The position numbers were made by a program, and so were the translations under genes. Below are positions 43,411 through 52,195 of a stretch of 64,000 bases of DNA, piece after piece; positions within the stretch are counted from its first letter, which is position 1, and each line of letters starts with the position of its first letter. The notes beneath the pieces are model-generated. The model saw nothing but the letters and a program-made list of their open reading frames with translations, had not been told where the DNA came from and did no database searches. This DNA is from Chloroflexi bacterium 54-19 (GTDB lineage Bacteria > Chloroflexota > Chloroflexia > Chloroheliales > Chloroheliaceae), in contig MKTJ01000002.1 of the NCBI GenBank assembly GCA_001898225.1, forward strand, positions 103,082-167,081, given 5' to 3'.

Positions 43411-43658
43411 AAGTTCCTGATATTCTTATATTAATTTTGTAAGAAATCACGGAAATGAGCAGGACCGTGAAATGGCTTGTACCCGAAATCTAAGATATTC
43501 CCTGTTATTTGTCAAACAACCCAAAGGGCAGGGCAAGTGCAAAAGGTTGGTCAATTAAGAGTAAAAAATAAATGGGTAACTGTCAATATCATTTTGACCC
43601 AATATTTGCGGGATAAATTGCGTATTAGTTTGCCCAGGATACCGGGCAGGCCGGGAAA

Positions 43659-44642
43659 TTATCCGGGGGCCTGTAACCCTTTGCCAGCCAACTGTTTAGC
43701 CAGGCAGAGCAGCTTTTGCGGCAAGGGGACATAGGCCCGCCGGGTGAAAACATCGTAATCGTTGCGTTCAATCTGATCGAGGATGAGGCTATAGAGGCGC
43801 GCCGCCACCCGGATGGAATTCCGGCAGGCCGGGTCGAGCAGGTCTATACCGGGCCAGGCTGCCCGGTAATACTGCCGGGCCCGTTCAATCTGAAACCGCA
43901 GCAATTCACGCCAGCGGTCGTTGCTAACCCCGGCCAACAAGTCTTCTTCGCGGTAGCCGAACCGCCGAAGCTCCTCCTGGGGTAAATAGACCCGGCCAAT
44001 CCGGGCGTCCTCGCCCACATCGCGCAAAATATTGGTCAGTTGCATGGCCATTCCCAGCTTCACGGCATAATGAAGCGCTCGTTTGTCGGTGTAGCCGATT
44101 ATTTCGCACATAACCAGGCCAACCGTGCTGGCGACCCGGTAGCAGTAAAGTTCGAGTTCCTCAAAGGAGGCATAGCGGCTTCTGGTTAAATCCATGCGCA
44201 TGCCCTCCAACAATTCGAAGACCGGGGCCTGGGGAACCTTATAGCGGGCAAAGGTATGCGCCAGGGCGACCATGGCAGGTCGGGAGGAGTCCACCTGCCC
44301 CGCGAAACAATCCCTGACCTGCCGCTCCCATTCGCTTACCTGGGCCAGGCGCGCTTCCGTAGCAAGGCCGTCCTGTTCCAGGTCTACCATGTCATCACTT
44401 GAACGGCAAAAAGTATAGAGCGCCCAGACCGCCCGCCGTTTGTCCGGTGGGAGCAGCCGCGAGCCCAGGTAAAAACTGCGCGAACCCCGGCGGGTCACAC
44501 GCTGGCAGTACCGGAACGCCGCCTCCAGTTGGGCCGGGGAGAGGCTTTCAACCGGGCGGCTTTCACCGGTCCCGCCCTGGCCGGAGGGCTTTGCGCCTTC
44601 CGGCCAGAGTTTTTTATCAAGGTTTCTCCGGGTTGTGGTCAT
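43659..44642 (-). CDS. crtB: Phytoene/squalene synthase family protein
   Basis: 327 residues. It condenses two prenyl diphosphates head-to-head, giving phytoene or a squalene precursor. The two Asp-rich metal sites are SSDDMVD (near 80) and DVGED (near 210), and the family signature YCYRVASTVGLVMCEIIGY is followed by QLTNILRDVGEDARIGRVYL. These fit phytoene synthases of the CrtB type best, but separating CrtB from HpnC/HpnD needs a tree. No other carotenoid gene is near. It starts 13 bases after the MMPL exporter stop, so the two are probably co-transcribed and under TetR control. Confidence 0.88.
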   Translation of the reverse strand: MTTTRRNLDKKLWPEGAKPSGQGGTGESRPVESLSPAQLEAAFRYCQRVTRRGSRSFYLGSRLLPPDKRRAVWALYTFCRSSDDMVDLEQDGLATEARLAQVSEWERQVRDCFAGQVDSSRPAMVALAHTFARYKVPQAPVFELLEGMRMDLTRSRYASFEELELYCYRVASTVGLVMCEIIGYTDKRALHYAVKLGMAMQLTNILRDVGEDARIGRVYLPQEELRRFGYREEDLLAGVSNDRWRELLRFQIERARQYYRAAWPGIDLLDPACRNSIRVAARLYSLILDQIERNDYDVFTRRAYVPLPQKLLCLAKQLAGKGLQAPG

Positions 44643-44655
44643 GCGATAACTTCCT

Positions 44656-46905
44656 CTAAGAACGGACCGGCTCGGTAGGCTGGTCCAGCGCGGCGGTTTC
44701 CGGCACGTTCAGGCGGGAAGGCCACCAGTTGAACTTCTTCAACAGCAGCACCGTACTCGGCACGACCACCCCCCGCACCACGAAAGTATCCAGGATAACC
44801 CCCAGCCCTACAATCACGCCAAGCTGGTACAGTTCGCGGATGGGCAAAATGGTCAGGACCAGGAAAGTTCCGGCCAGTATCAGGCCCGCCGAGGTAATCA
44901 CCCCACCCGTCCGGCTCAGCGCCAGGACCGTCCCGGCTTCAAGCCCATGCTCGACTACTTCCTCCCGGACCCGCGTCATCAGGAAGATGGTATAGTCGGC
45001 TCCCAGCGACACCAGGAAGATAAAGGCGTAAAGCGGGATGGCATAAGAGCGGCCATCATCCCCCTGGATGGTTACGAACAGGAAAGAGGCCGCCCCGACC
45101 GTCGCGAAGAAGTTCAATAGCACCGCCACTATCAGGTAGAGAGGCGCGACCACGCTCCGCAACAACAGGCCCAGGATGAGGGTGGTTAGAATCACTACCA
45201 CCGGGATAATCAACAGCTTGTCGGCATTGTTGACCGCGCGGGTGTCGGCGTTCTGGGCGCTGACTCCCCCGACCAGGCTGGTCCCGCCCAGGCCGCTTTG
45301 AGAGATGGTGTTTTTAACCGTATCCCGCAAAGGCTGGACCGTATCCATAGCGGTTTCACCATAGGGGTCGGTCTTGAGAGTAACCTGCAACCGGGCTACC
45401 GTGTTATCGGTTGAGAAGGTAGGCCGTCCGACTTTGGCAACGTTGGGGACCGCCGCGATAGCCTGGCTGACCTGGGTCACGGCCGCCGTCTTTTCCGAAA
45501 GGTTGGTGCCGTTATTCGAAACCAGCAGCACATCGGTCGGGGCCAACGCACCCGGCTGGAAATTGGCCGCCAGGACTTTATAGCCGTCCGCCGAGTCGGT
45601 TGGCTGGCGGAAGCCGGTCAGGAAGTTAAAGACATCTATCACGCCCAGGTTCCCCAGCCCTAAAATCATCAGGGCGATGGTGCTAATCCACAGGGCCCTG
45701 GCCGGGTGCTTGGCGACCATTCGCGCCAGGCGGCCCCACAGGCCGATTTTCTCCTGGGACGCCCCTGCCAGCGCCGGGTCGTATTTTGGAATAAAGGGCC
45801 AGAACGCCGCCCGCCCGACAATCGAAAGCAAGGCCGGGACCAGTGTCAGGCCAACCAGCAGCATAACCGCGACCCCAATCGCCAGCGACGGCCCCAGCGA
45901 CTTGTACAAGCCCAGTTGGGCCAGCAAAAGGGTCAGCAGGGCGGCAATAACGGTCGCCCCACTCGACAATATAGCTTCGGACACCCGGCTATAAGCGTGA
46001 CGGAGCGCGGAAAGCCGGTCGGAATCTCTTTGCAGTTCTTCCCGGTAACGCGACACCAGGAAAATGGTATAGTCCACCCCGACGCCGAAAAGGAGCACTT
46101 CCATAATCGAGTTGGATTGGGCCGTGACCTCGAACCAACCCGCCTGCGCGCCCAGCGCGAGCAGACCGTTGACCGCCTCGCTGGCGACAAAGACCACCAC
46201 CAGCGGCGTAATCGCCAGCAGCGGCGAGCGGTAAACTATTAACAGCAACACCAGTACCAGGGCTACCGTCGCGGTCAGCAGGGCAAAGTTGGCCCCACTA
46301 AAAATGGCGGTCGTATCGGCGATAACCCCTGCCGGGCCGGTGACATTGATGGTAAGGCCGCTCCCCTCTAAGGGTTCGAGATACTTGCGAATGGCCGTAA
46401 CATCTTTGCCCAGGTCGGTGGTGACGGCAGGCGGTTGCAGGGCCGCGATAATCTCCAGGGTCGTGCCGTTGGCCGATACGAGTTCGGACCGGGCTGGGGG
46501 CACCGTATTTATCGAAACGACACTCCCGACCGAAGCCGGTTTCTGGTTGGAAGTCAACCAGTCGCTGGCTTGTTTGGCTTTGGCGTAATCCTGGTCATTC
46601 AAACCCGCCGGGTTATTAAAAACGATGATGGCCGGGAGGGCGTTTCCACCCGGAAATTTACTTTTTAACAGGTTCGCCGCCCGGACCGATTCCTGGTCGC
46701 CAATCCCGGTGCTGGCCCCATCGCTGTAAAGCGAACTGACCTTGGGCGGTAAAGCCACCAGTAAAGCAATCCCCACAATCCAGAGCGCGACCGTGACCCA
46801 GCGGCCCCGTGGCCCGGTGACAGCCGCCCCGACCCGGTAAAATAAACCTGTATCAGCCGGTCGAAGACCGGTCTGGTCCTTCCCCGAAGCCTTATTCAAA
46901 CTCAT
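44656..46905 (-). CDS. MMPL family RND-type lipid exporter
   Basis: About 749 residues. Architecture is two MMPL repeats: one helix, a large extracellular loop, then five helices, with the motif GVGVDYTIFLVSRYREEL in the first half and GADYTIFLMTRVREEV in the second. Relatives (MmpL, YdfJ) export lipids or lipophilic compounds with proton motive force. I chose the ATG at 46905 (MSLNKASG) because AAAGGAGC sits 6 bases before it, inside the longer frame. It is followed by crtB, and its upstream region has two TetR-type operators. Confidence 0.92.
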   Translation of the reverse strand: MSLNKASGKDQTGLRPADTGLFYRVGAAVTGPRGRWVTVALWIVGIALLVALPPKVSSLYSDGASTGIGDQESVRAANLLKSKFPGGNALPAIIVFNNPAGLNDQDYAKAKQASDWLTSNQKPASVGSVVSINTVPPARSELVSANGTTLEIIAALQPPAVTTDLGKDVTAIRKYLEPLEGSGLTINVTGPAGVIADTTAIFSGANFALLTATVALVLVLLLIVYRSPLLAITPLVVVFVASEAVNGLLALGAQAGWFEVTAQSNSIMEVLLFGVGVDYTIFLVSRYREELQRDSDRLSALRHAYSRVSEAILSSGATVIAALLTLLLAQLGLYKSLGPSLAIGVAVMLLVGLTLVPALLSIVGRAAFWPFIPKYDPALAGASQEKIGLWGRLARMVAKHPARALWISTIALMILGLGNLGVIDVFNFLTGFRQPTDSADGYKVLAANFQPGALAPTDVLLVSNNGTNLSEKTAAVTQVSQAIAAVPNVAKVGRPTFSTDNTVARLQVTLKTDPYGETAMDTVQPLRDTVKNTISQSGLGGTSLVGGVSAQNADTRAVNNADKLLIIPVVVILTTLILGLLLRSVVAPLYLIVAVLLNFFATVGAASFLFVTIQGDDGRSYAIPLYAFIFLVSLGADYTIFLMTRVREEVVEHGLEAGTVLALSRTGGVITSAGLILAGTFLVLTILPIRELYQLGVIVGLGVILDTFVVRGVVVPSTVLLLKKFNWWPSRLNVPETAALDQPTEPVRS

Positions 46906-47003
46906 CGCTGCTCCTTTCGCCATAACCTGGCTTATTTTTCCTATTTAACGTCCTTAAAAACGTCCTTAATCCTAAAACTCTTACTCCCGCAAAAAGTGTG
47001 AAT

Positions 47004-47021
47004 TTCTATCATCCGATAGAC
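47004..47021. promoter_or_regulatory. TetR operator, imperfect site (O3)
   Basis: TTCTATCATCCGATAGAC matches the palindrome ATCTATCATATGATAGAT at 14 of 18 positions. It lies about 100 bases before the MMPL exporter start. Confidence 0.7.
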
Positions 47022-47072
47022 ATAAATTAAAAAATAACCTGTTTCTTCAGGAGCCCGGCCAGGACCCCGTTT

Positions 47073-47090
47073 ATCTATCATATGATAGAT
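47073..47090. promoter_or_regulatory. TetR operator, perfect 18-base palindrome (O1)
   Basis: ATCTATCATATGATAGAT, between the TetR stop codon and the MMPL exporter start. The same sequence, with only the central two bases changed, occurs upstream of tetR. Confidence 0.85.
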
Positions 47091-47104
47091 TAAAATTAAA
47101 AAAA

Positions 47105-47710
47105 TTAGCTGTGTAAGAGGCCGTGTAAGAAAAGATGGGTCAGGCTGACGGCTTCCCGCGCTACGGCATCCGGCGAGATTGCCCGGCCCATAAGGCGCTG
47201 GAAATCTCTATCGGCCCCACTCGAAAGGATACTCAGGTAAACGAAGGCCAATTTCACCGGCGATAACCCGCTTTCCGGGCGTGGGACTCCCTGCAAAACC
47301 CCGGTAATCGGTAAAATCATGCCGGTAAAGAAAGCTTCACTCACTTTCAGCCGGGAAGCCTCGTCCAACTGCGATTCAATATCGTGCAGCATGCTCCTCA
47401 GATTTATATCGTGACTGGTCTGCCGCAGGATATAAACCGACATCCGGGTTAGCTTTTCCTCGATAGATTGGTCCGGTCCGGCAACGATTACCTGCAAGTC
47501 GCGGCTCATCCGGCGCAGGGCTTCCAGCAAAACCGCCACGTAAAGCTCCTGCTTATCGGCGAAATGATAGTACAGGGTCGGCTGGGAAATACCACATTCC
47601 CTGGCAACCTGCCTGGTACTGACAGCCTGGTAGCCGAGTTCCATGAAAAGAGTTTCGGCCACACGCAAAATATTCTTTTGGGTTTCTTCGGTAGTCAGGT
47701 GCCTGGTCAA
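47105..47710 (-). CDS. TetR family regulator of the MMPL-crtB unit
   Basis: 201 residues. HTH: TQKNILRVAETLFMELGYQA, VSTRQVARECGISQPTLYYH and FADKQELYVAVLLEALRRM; the ligand domain is helical. The start is a TTG (MTRHLTTEE) with GGGAGCGG about 15 bases upstream. One perfect palindromic operator lies upstream at 47755-47772 and two more between its stop and the MMPL gene, a typical layout for a repressor controlling itself and an adjacent exporter. The ligand may be a lipid or terpenoid given the neighbours; this is inference. Confidence 0.92.
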   Translation of the reverse strand: MTRHLTTEETQKNILRVAETLFMELGYQAVSTRQVARECGISQPTLYYHFADKQELYVAVLLEALRRMSRDLQVIVAGPDQSIEEKLTRMSVYILRQTSHDINLRSMLHDIESQLDEASRLKVSEAFFTGMILPITGVLQGVPRPESGLSPVKLAFVYLSILSSGADRDFQRLMGRAISPDAVAREAVSLTHLFLHGLLHS

Positions 47711-47754
47711 CTATTGCTCAACCGCTCCCGGTGCCATTTTTCTTCCAATAATTT

Positions 47755-47772
47755 ATCTATCACGTGATAGAT
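47755..47772. promoter_or_regulatory. TetR operator, perfect 18-base palindrome (O2)
   Basis: ATCTATCACGTGATAGAT, 45 bases before the tetR start codon. Suggests autoregulation. Confidence 0.85.
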
Positions 47773-47848
47773 TAAATCAAAAACCTTGACGGTTTGCAAG
47801 AGGCTTTACGCATTCTTAACAGAACTGCCGGATAATTAAGTAAAAATA

Positions 47849-47878
47849 AAGTACCCCGTCTGCGTTGACGGGGTACTT
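47849..47878 (-). terminator. Intrinsic terminator of pfkA
   Basis: AAGTACCCCGTC (47849-47860) pairs perfectly over 12 bases with GACGGGGTACTT (47867-47878); on the minus strand it is followed by TTATTTTTAC. Confidence 0.9.
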
Positions 47879-47915
47879 GTAAAGAAACCTCTTAACCTCC
47901 TTGATGGTATATGTC

Positions 47916-48887
47916 TTATTTAGCCAGGATTCGGGCCAGTTCGAATAAGGAGGTGTCGAGCGGTTTTTTGGAAGAGACCACCACGTCCAGCGGAGTCTTG
48001 GTGATGACGCTTTTTTGCAGACCGACCAGGACACCGGTATTGCCCAGGGCCAGTTGCTGGGTGGCGGCGGCCCCCAACCGGGTCGCCAGCAAACGGTCAA
48101 AGGCGCCGGGCGCGCCGCCCCGCTGGACGTGACCTAATTGGGTCGCCCGCAATTCGAAACCGAGCCGTTCGCTATGGGCTTTGAAATAGTTGGTCAGGGC
48201 CTCGGCATTATAGCGGGCGCCTTCCGCCACCACAATCAAAGCGTGGGCCTTGCCCCGTTCGTAGGCGTGGCGCAGTTCGGCGGCCAGTTCTTCCGGGTTG
48301 GTTTCAATCTCAGGGATAGCGATAGCCTCGGCCCCGCCGGTAATCCCGGCCACCAGGGCCAGATAACCACAATCGCGGCCCATCACCTCTACCAGGAAGG
48401 CCCGGTGGTGCGACGAAGCGGTGACTTTCAGCCGGTCAATCGCTTCGAGCGCGATATTCAGGGCCGTATCGACCCCGATAGTGATTTCCGAGCCGAACAA
48501 ATCGTTATCAATGGTAGACGCAATCCCGACCACCGGAAAGCCCAGTTTCGAAATTTCGTAAGCCCCGGTCTGCGACCCGTTGCCACCGATAACCACCAAC
48601 CCCTCGATGTCGTGCTTGATAAGGTTGCTAAGGGCCAGTTTGCGCCCTTCTTCCGTGCGGAAAGCGGCGCAGCGGGCGCTGCCGAGCATGGTCCCGCCGC
48701 GCTGGATAATCCCGGCCACGTCGCGGGCATTTAATTCGACCATATTGTCATCGCCCAACCCGGCGTAGCCGTTCTGGACACCGAAAACCTGCCAGCCCAT
48801 ATCCAGCCCGGTCCGAACTACCGCCCGAATCGCGGCGTTCATACCGGGCGCGTCGCCCCCGCTGGTTAAAACTGCTATCCTTTTCAT
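47916..48887 (-). CDS. pfkA: ATP-dependent 6-phosphofructokinase
   Basis: About 323 residues, the typical bacterial PfkA length. It phosphorylates fructose 6-phosphate in glycolysis. Motifs: RIAVLTSGGDAPGMNAAIRA (ATP site), GGNGSQTGAYE, ASTIDNDLFGSEITIGVDTALN (the family signature; catalytic Asp in TIDND) and EVMGRDCGYLA. The GGNGS form, with Asn in place of the usual Asp of GGDGS, occurs within the family and may relate to phosphoryl donor. The ATG at 48887 has a GAGGTAAAGG site; an upstream in-frame ATG at 48935 gives an unlikely basic extension. Confidence 0.95.
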   Translation of the reverse strand: MKRIAVLTSGGDAPGMNAAIRAVVRTGLDMGWQVFGVQNGYAGLGDDNMVELNARDVAGIIQRGGTMLGSARCAAFRTEEGRKLALSNLIKHDIEGLVVIGGNGSQTGAYEISKLGFPVVGIASTIDNDLFGSEITIGVDTALNIALEAIDRLKVTASSHHRAFLVEVMGRDCGYLALVAGITGGAEAIAIPEIETNPEELAAELRHAYERGKAHALIVVAEGARYNAEALTNYFKAHSERLGFELRATQLGHVQRGGAPGAFDRLLATRLGAAATQQLALGNTGVLVGLQKSVITKTPLDVVVSSKKPLDTSLFELARILAK

Positions 48888-49033
48888 TACCTTTACCTCT
48901 AGTCTTCTACCGGTTTTTCTCAAATTCAGTCGCAAAAATATTTTATTTGAGCGGCGCTGCTCCGGCTGCTTCTTCGGTTTCAGCCAGTGTCACCCCCGGC
49001 CCTGCCAGAGTAACCGGGAAGTAAAAATTTCTT

Positions 49034-49993
49034 TTAGTTCTTAGACTCGAACCTGGCATAAAGGTGGTGGTCCTTCACCCAGTCCACCAGGGCCTGGTGG
49101 CTCAGCCTTATCCGGTTATGCTCAAGGACATGGCCCTTAAGCTCGCCATGATAGACCGCCTTCCGCAATACATCAGGGTCGACCCAGAACAGGTGCGCGG
49201 CTTCGTCCAGGGTGTAGCTATCCTGGTCCACCAGGCGGCTATAGTGACGGTGCACTTCAAGGGTATCGGCCCGGTGGTAAGCACCTTCGTATTCCTTGAC
49301 GAACTTGTACAGGGACTCGGTCAGGGCCGGTAAAGAAATATTGGTGGTGTTCACAACCAGGTGATAAAGCGCCGGGTTAGAACAGGTCGGGCCAAAGAAC
49401 TTGCGGACATACACTTCCTGCTGGTAGTCGTGTTCGCGCAGGTAAGTGGTGGCGGCTTCCTGGGAAAGGCGCTCCTCCAGGGCGATCCGCTCGACCCTTT
49501 CCTCGAAAGGCGCGATTATCCGCAGGTTAAGGACCTGGGGCCAATTTTTCAGAACCAGGTTCGCGCCGAGGTCGAGGAAGACTACTTTGCCGTGCGCGGC
49601 AATCTCGCGGATAAGGTTCTCGACCAGTTTCTGGCAACCGCTCCTGACCAATTCCTGGACTACCGGCCTGGGTGTCACCAGGCGGGTCGGGGTGGCCGTT
49701 TCGGGGTGGCGGGGCAAGCTATCGAAACCGGACCGGTCCGGGGCCAGCACTTCGCTCAGGTAATAGTCCTGGGTAGGATTAAAAGTGGAGACAAACTCGG
49801 CCAGCCGGGGTAGCACTTTTTCATCAAAATTTTCAAATTCTTCGTCCGTAATTCCCAACTTACGGTACGCTGACTGGATAAAAGTTTCGTCCACCAGCCG
49901 CAGTTTTAATTTAAAGGCCAGGTAACGGGCAATTTCTCTACCGCCGCTACCTTCTTCCTGGGAAATGGTGATAATGTTTTTAGGATTTTGCAT
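49034..49993 (-). CDS. Cytidylate kinase-like protein with C-terminal excisionase-type HTH
   Basis: 319 residues. The first 210 match the cytidylate-kinase-like family: IITISQEEGSGGREIARYLA (P-loop region), KLRLVDETFIQSAYRKLG. The C-terminal part (about 235-315) reads SYTLDEAAHLFWVDPDVLRK, then HRIRLSH-like EHNRIRLSHQALVDWVKDH, which is the pattern of an excisionase/MerR-type winged HTH. The combination suggests a nucleotide-sensing DNA-binding protein, or a kinase with a targeting domain. Neighbours are pfkA and gap, so a link to central carbon metabolism is possible. A strong AAAGGGGG site precedes the ATG. Confidence 0.8.
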   Translation of the reverse strand: MQNPKNIITISQEEGSGGREIARYLAFKLKLRLVDETFIQSAYRKLGITDEEFENFDEKVLPRLAEFVSTFNPTQDYYLSEVLAPDRSGFDSLPRHPETATPTRLVTPRPVVQELVRSGCQKLVENLIREIAAHGKVVFLDLGANLVLKNWPQVLNLRIIAPFEERVERIALEERLSQEAATTYLREHDYQQEVYVRKFFGPTCSNPALYHLVVNTTNISLPALTESLYKFVKEYEGAYHRADTLEVHRHYSRLVDQDSYTLDEAAHLFWVDPDVLRKAVYHGELKGHVLEHNRIRLSHQALVDWVKDHHLYARFESKN

Positions 49994-50272
49994 ATTCTTT
50001 ACCCCCTTTGCTCCTCGCTCTTTTTATCCCAACTAAATTGTAGATACCCCTGGTTAAAAAAAGGGTTTCTAAAGGTTAAAAAATAACTTTCTTCTATGTG
50101 TGCTATAGCTTTTACCCTATTTTTACTTTGTTAAACCCTCGTTTTCCGCCGTAACCACTATCCTAAACGTGGGGGTCCGGTGGAAACGGCGAGGTTCAGG
50201 AACCCCGGCCATTTACAAAAGTATTTGACGAAATTTTTGAGAAACTATTTTTGAAGGGAGTTCTTATAACAA

Positions 50273-51274
50273 ATGAGGAAAATCGCAATTCACGGCTTTG
50301 GTAGAATCGGTCGCTCCACCCTTAAAGCCGCCCTCGAAACCGACCAGTTCGTGCCGGTAGCCATTTCGGACATCAAAGACCTCGATAACCTGGCCGCCCT
50401 GTTCGCCTACGATAGCAACTACGGGCGCTATCACCAACCGGTTAAGGTCGTAGACGGCAAACTTCACATCGGCCCGCACACCATCGAGTATATTGATGCA
50501 ACCAAAGAGCTGCCCGATTGGGCCAGCCTGGGCGTGGAAGTGATAATTGACTCCACCGGGCGCGCCACCACCCGGCCCAACGCCGAGGCCCACCTGGCCC
50601 GGGGCGCTAAAAAGGTGCTGGTCAGCGCCGCCAGTAAATCTCTCAAAGATTGCGACGCCGTCCTCCTGCCCGGCATCAACCTGGACTACTACGACCCTCG
50701 CGAACACCACATCGTCAGCATGGCAAGCTGCACCACTAATGCCCTGGCCCCGGTGGTCAAAGTCCTGCGCGAAAACTTCGGGATTCAGACCGGCTTTTTC
50801 TCGACGGTCCACGCCTACACCAACACCCAATCGTTGACCGACCAGCCAATGAAGGACCGGCGCGACTCCTGGGCCGCCGCCGAGAATATCATTCCGTCGT
50901 CGTCGGGCGCGGCTAAAGCCCTCAAATTTATCTGGCCGGATCTCTCCATCACCGGCAAGGCGTACCGGGTGCCCACCCGCACCGGCAGTATCGTCGAACT
51001 GAACGTGCTGTTAAACAGGGAAACCACCCCGGACGAGGTCAAGGATTTGTTCCGGGCCGCCGCCAGCACCGCGCCGCTACAGGGTGTCATGGACGTGCTG
51101 GAAGGCGAGTACGCTTCGAGCCGGATTATCGGTGACCCCCATTCCTCGCTGGTTGACCTGCCCCTGGTCCAGGTCCAGAACGGTAACTTCCTTTCCATTG
51201 CGGCCTGGTACGACAACGAAATGGGCTACTCGACCCGCCTGGCCGAAACAGGACATTTGTTGGCCGAGAAGTAA
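50273..51274 (+). CDS. gap: Glyceraldehyde-3-phosphate dehydrogenase, type I
   Basis: 333 residues, standard length. It oxidises glyceraldehyde 3-phosphate to 1,3-bisphosphoglycerate. The NAD-binding start KIAIHGFGRIGRSTLKAAL, catalytic Cys in ASCTTNALAPV (about residue 150), the YTNTQSLTD segment and WYDNEMGYSTRLAE are intact. Position 33 region shows SDIKDLDNLA in place of the common NDLTD, so NAD is likely but not certain as cofactor. It is divergent from the cytidylate-kinase-like gene; pgk and tpi are not adjacent. Confidence 0.97.
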   Translation: MRKIAIHGFGRIGRSTLKAALETDQFVPVAISDIKDLDNLAALFAYDSNYGRYHQPVKVVDGKLHIGPHTIEYIDATKELPDWASLGVEVIIDSTGRATTRPNAEAHLARGAKKVLVSAASKSLKDCDAVLLPGINLDYYDPREHHIVSMASCTTNALAPVVKVLRENFGIQTGFFSTVHAYTNTQSLTDQPMKDRRDSWAAAENIIPSSSGAAKALKFIWPDLSITGKAYRVPTRTGSIVELNVLLNRETTPDEVKDLFRAAASTAPLQGVMDVLEGEYASSRIIGDPHSSLVDLPLVQVQNGNFLSIAAWYDNEMGYSTRLAETGHLLAEK

Positions 51275-51714
51275 CAACGGGTCCGGCCCCAGGCCCGGGC
51301 TTACCTGAACCCTATAAACACCTTCCTGACCCCGGTCAAGCCGGTTTTGGGAAGGTGTTTTGTTATTACATTTTCCTATATAAAAAAATAGCAATGCTTC
51401 ATGGGCCAAAACCGGCGGTATAATAGGTTTGAAAAATGGTATTTAAGGAAACTCACTCAACCCCGTGACTATATAAACCAGGATAATAAATTTTTACCTT
51501 TCTATTACTAAATTAAACCCGCTTTTTGAGGTCATTCGTAAATAATATAATTGACCGGAAGGTTAACTAAAACATACTGACCGTTGTTATTTCTTCGCAG
51601 AACTATCTCCCAAAAACGCTAAATAACCTTAAAAGAAATAATAAAGGTGCAAACGCTGCCTATTTTGAATACCTGTTTATTTCGAGAGTAAACTCAAAGG
51701 AGCAAAGGTCAGCC
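51275..51714. other. AT-rich intergenic region with gap terminator
   Basis: Holds the gap terminator at its start; the remaining 350 bases are AT-rich and should include the promoter of the receiver-like gene. No repeat element or RNA gene was recognised. Confidence 0.6.
51316..51364 (+). terminator. Intrinsic terminator of gap
   Basis: AAACACCTTCC (51316-51326) pairs with GGAAGGTGTTT (51350-51360), followed by TGTTATT. Confidence 0.88.
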
Positions 51715-52125
51715 ATGGATAAGCGCAACCACAACCAGCAAAACTGTTTGATTTTCGATGAAAACCAATCAAATTACAATCTTTTGAAACGGATGGTCCA
51801 ATCCTTTCACCTGAACCCGGTGAAGTTCGAACGGCTGGAAACCGCCCTTAAATATTTGGAAACAGAACCGGCAAACCTGGTAATTATTGATACGGATTGC
51901 CTGAGAAACACCACCCCCGGCGAGGTGACAGCCCGCATAAAGGGGTTAAAGCCTCAATGCGTGGTGATGTGGGTCTGCGCCCACAAACCGGGCAAGGGCG
52001 AGGGTGAAGAAGTAAAACCGGATATTATCCTCGAAAAACCTTTTGGGATAATGCTTTTTCAGCAGGTCCTGACACCTTATATCTTCTCCCAATCCATACC
52101 GGGTCACAAGAATTCTGTGAATTAG
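51715..52125 (+). CDS. Degenerate response-regulator receiver domain protein
   Basis: 136 residues of receiver-like sequence: CLIFDENQSNYNLLKRMV at the start (single acidic residue instead of the usual pair), LVIIDTDCL with the likely phosphoacceptor Asp (about residue 63), and the conserved Lys in ILEKPFG near 106. There is no output domain. Loss of part of the acidic pocket suggests weak or no phosphorylation, so it may be a protein-interaction module. It precedes a tandem universal stress protein gene by about 70 bases. AAAGGAGC lies upstream of the ATG. Confidence 0.65.
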   Translation: MDKRNHNQQNCLIFDENQSNYNLLKRMVQSFHLNPVKFERLETALKYLETEPANLVIIDTDCLRNTTPGEVTARIKGLKPQCVVMWVCAHKPGKGEGEEVKPDIILEKPFGIMLFQQVLTPYIFSQSIPGHKNSVN

Positions 52126-52195
52126 CCGGTTAACCCCACCCATCGGAACCTGTCCCCGGACCGCACCAGTGCGTCGCTATTGTGGAGGTTGCGAA

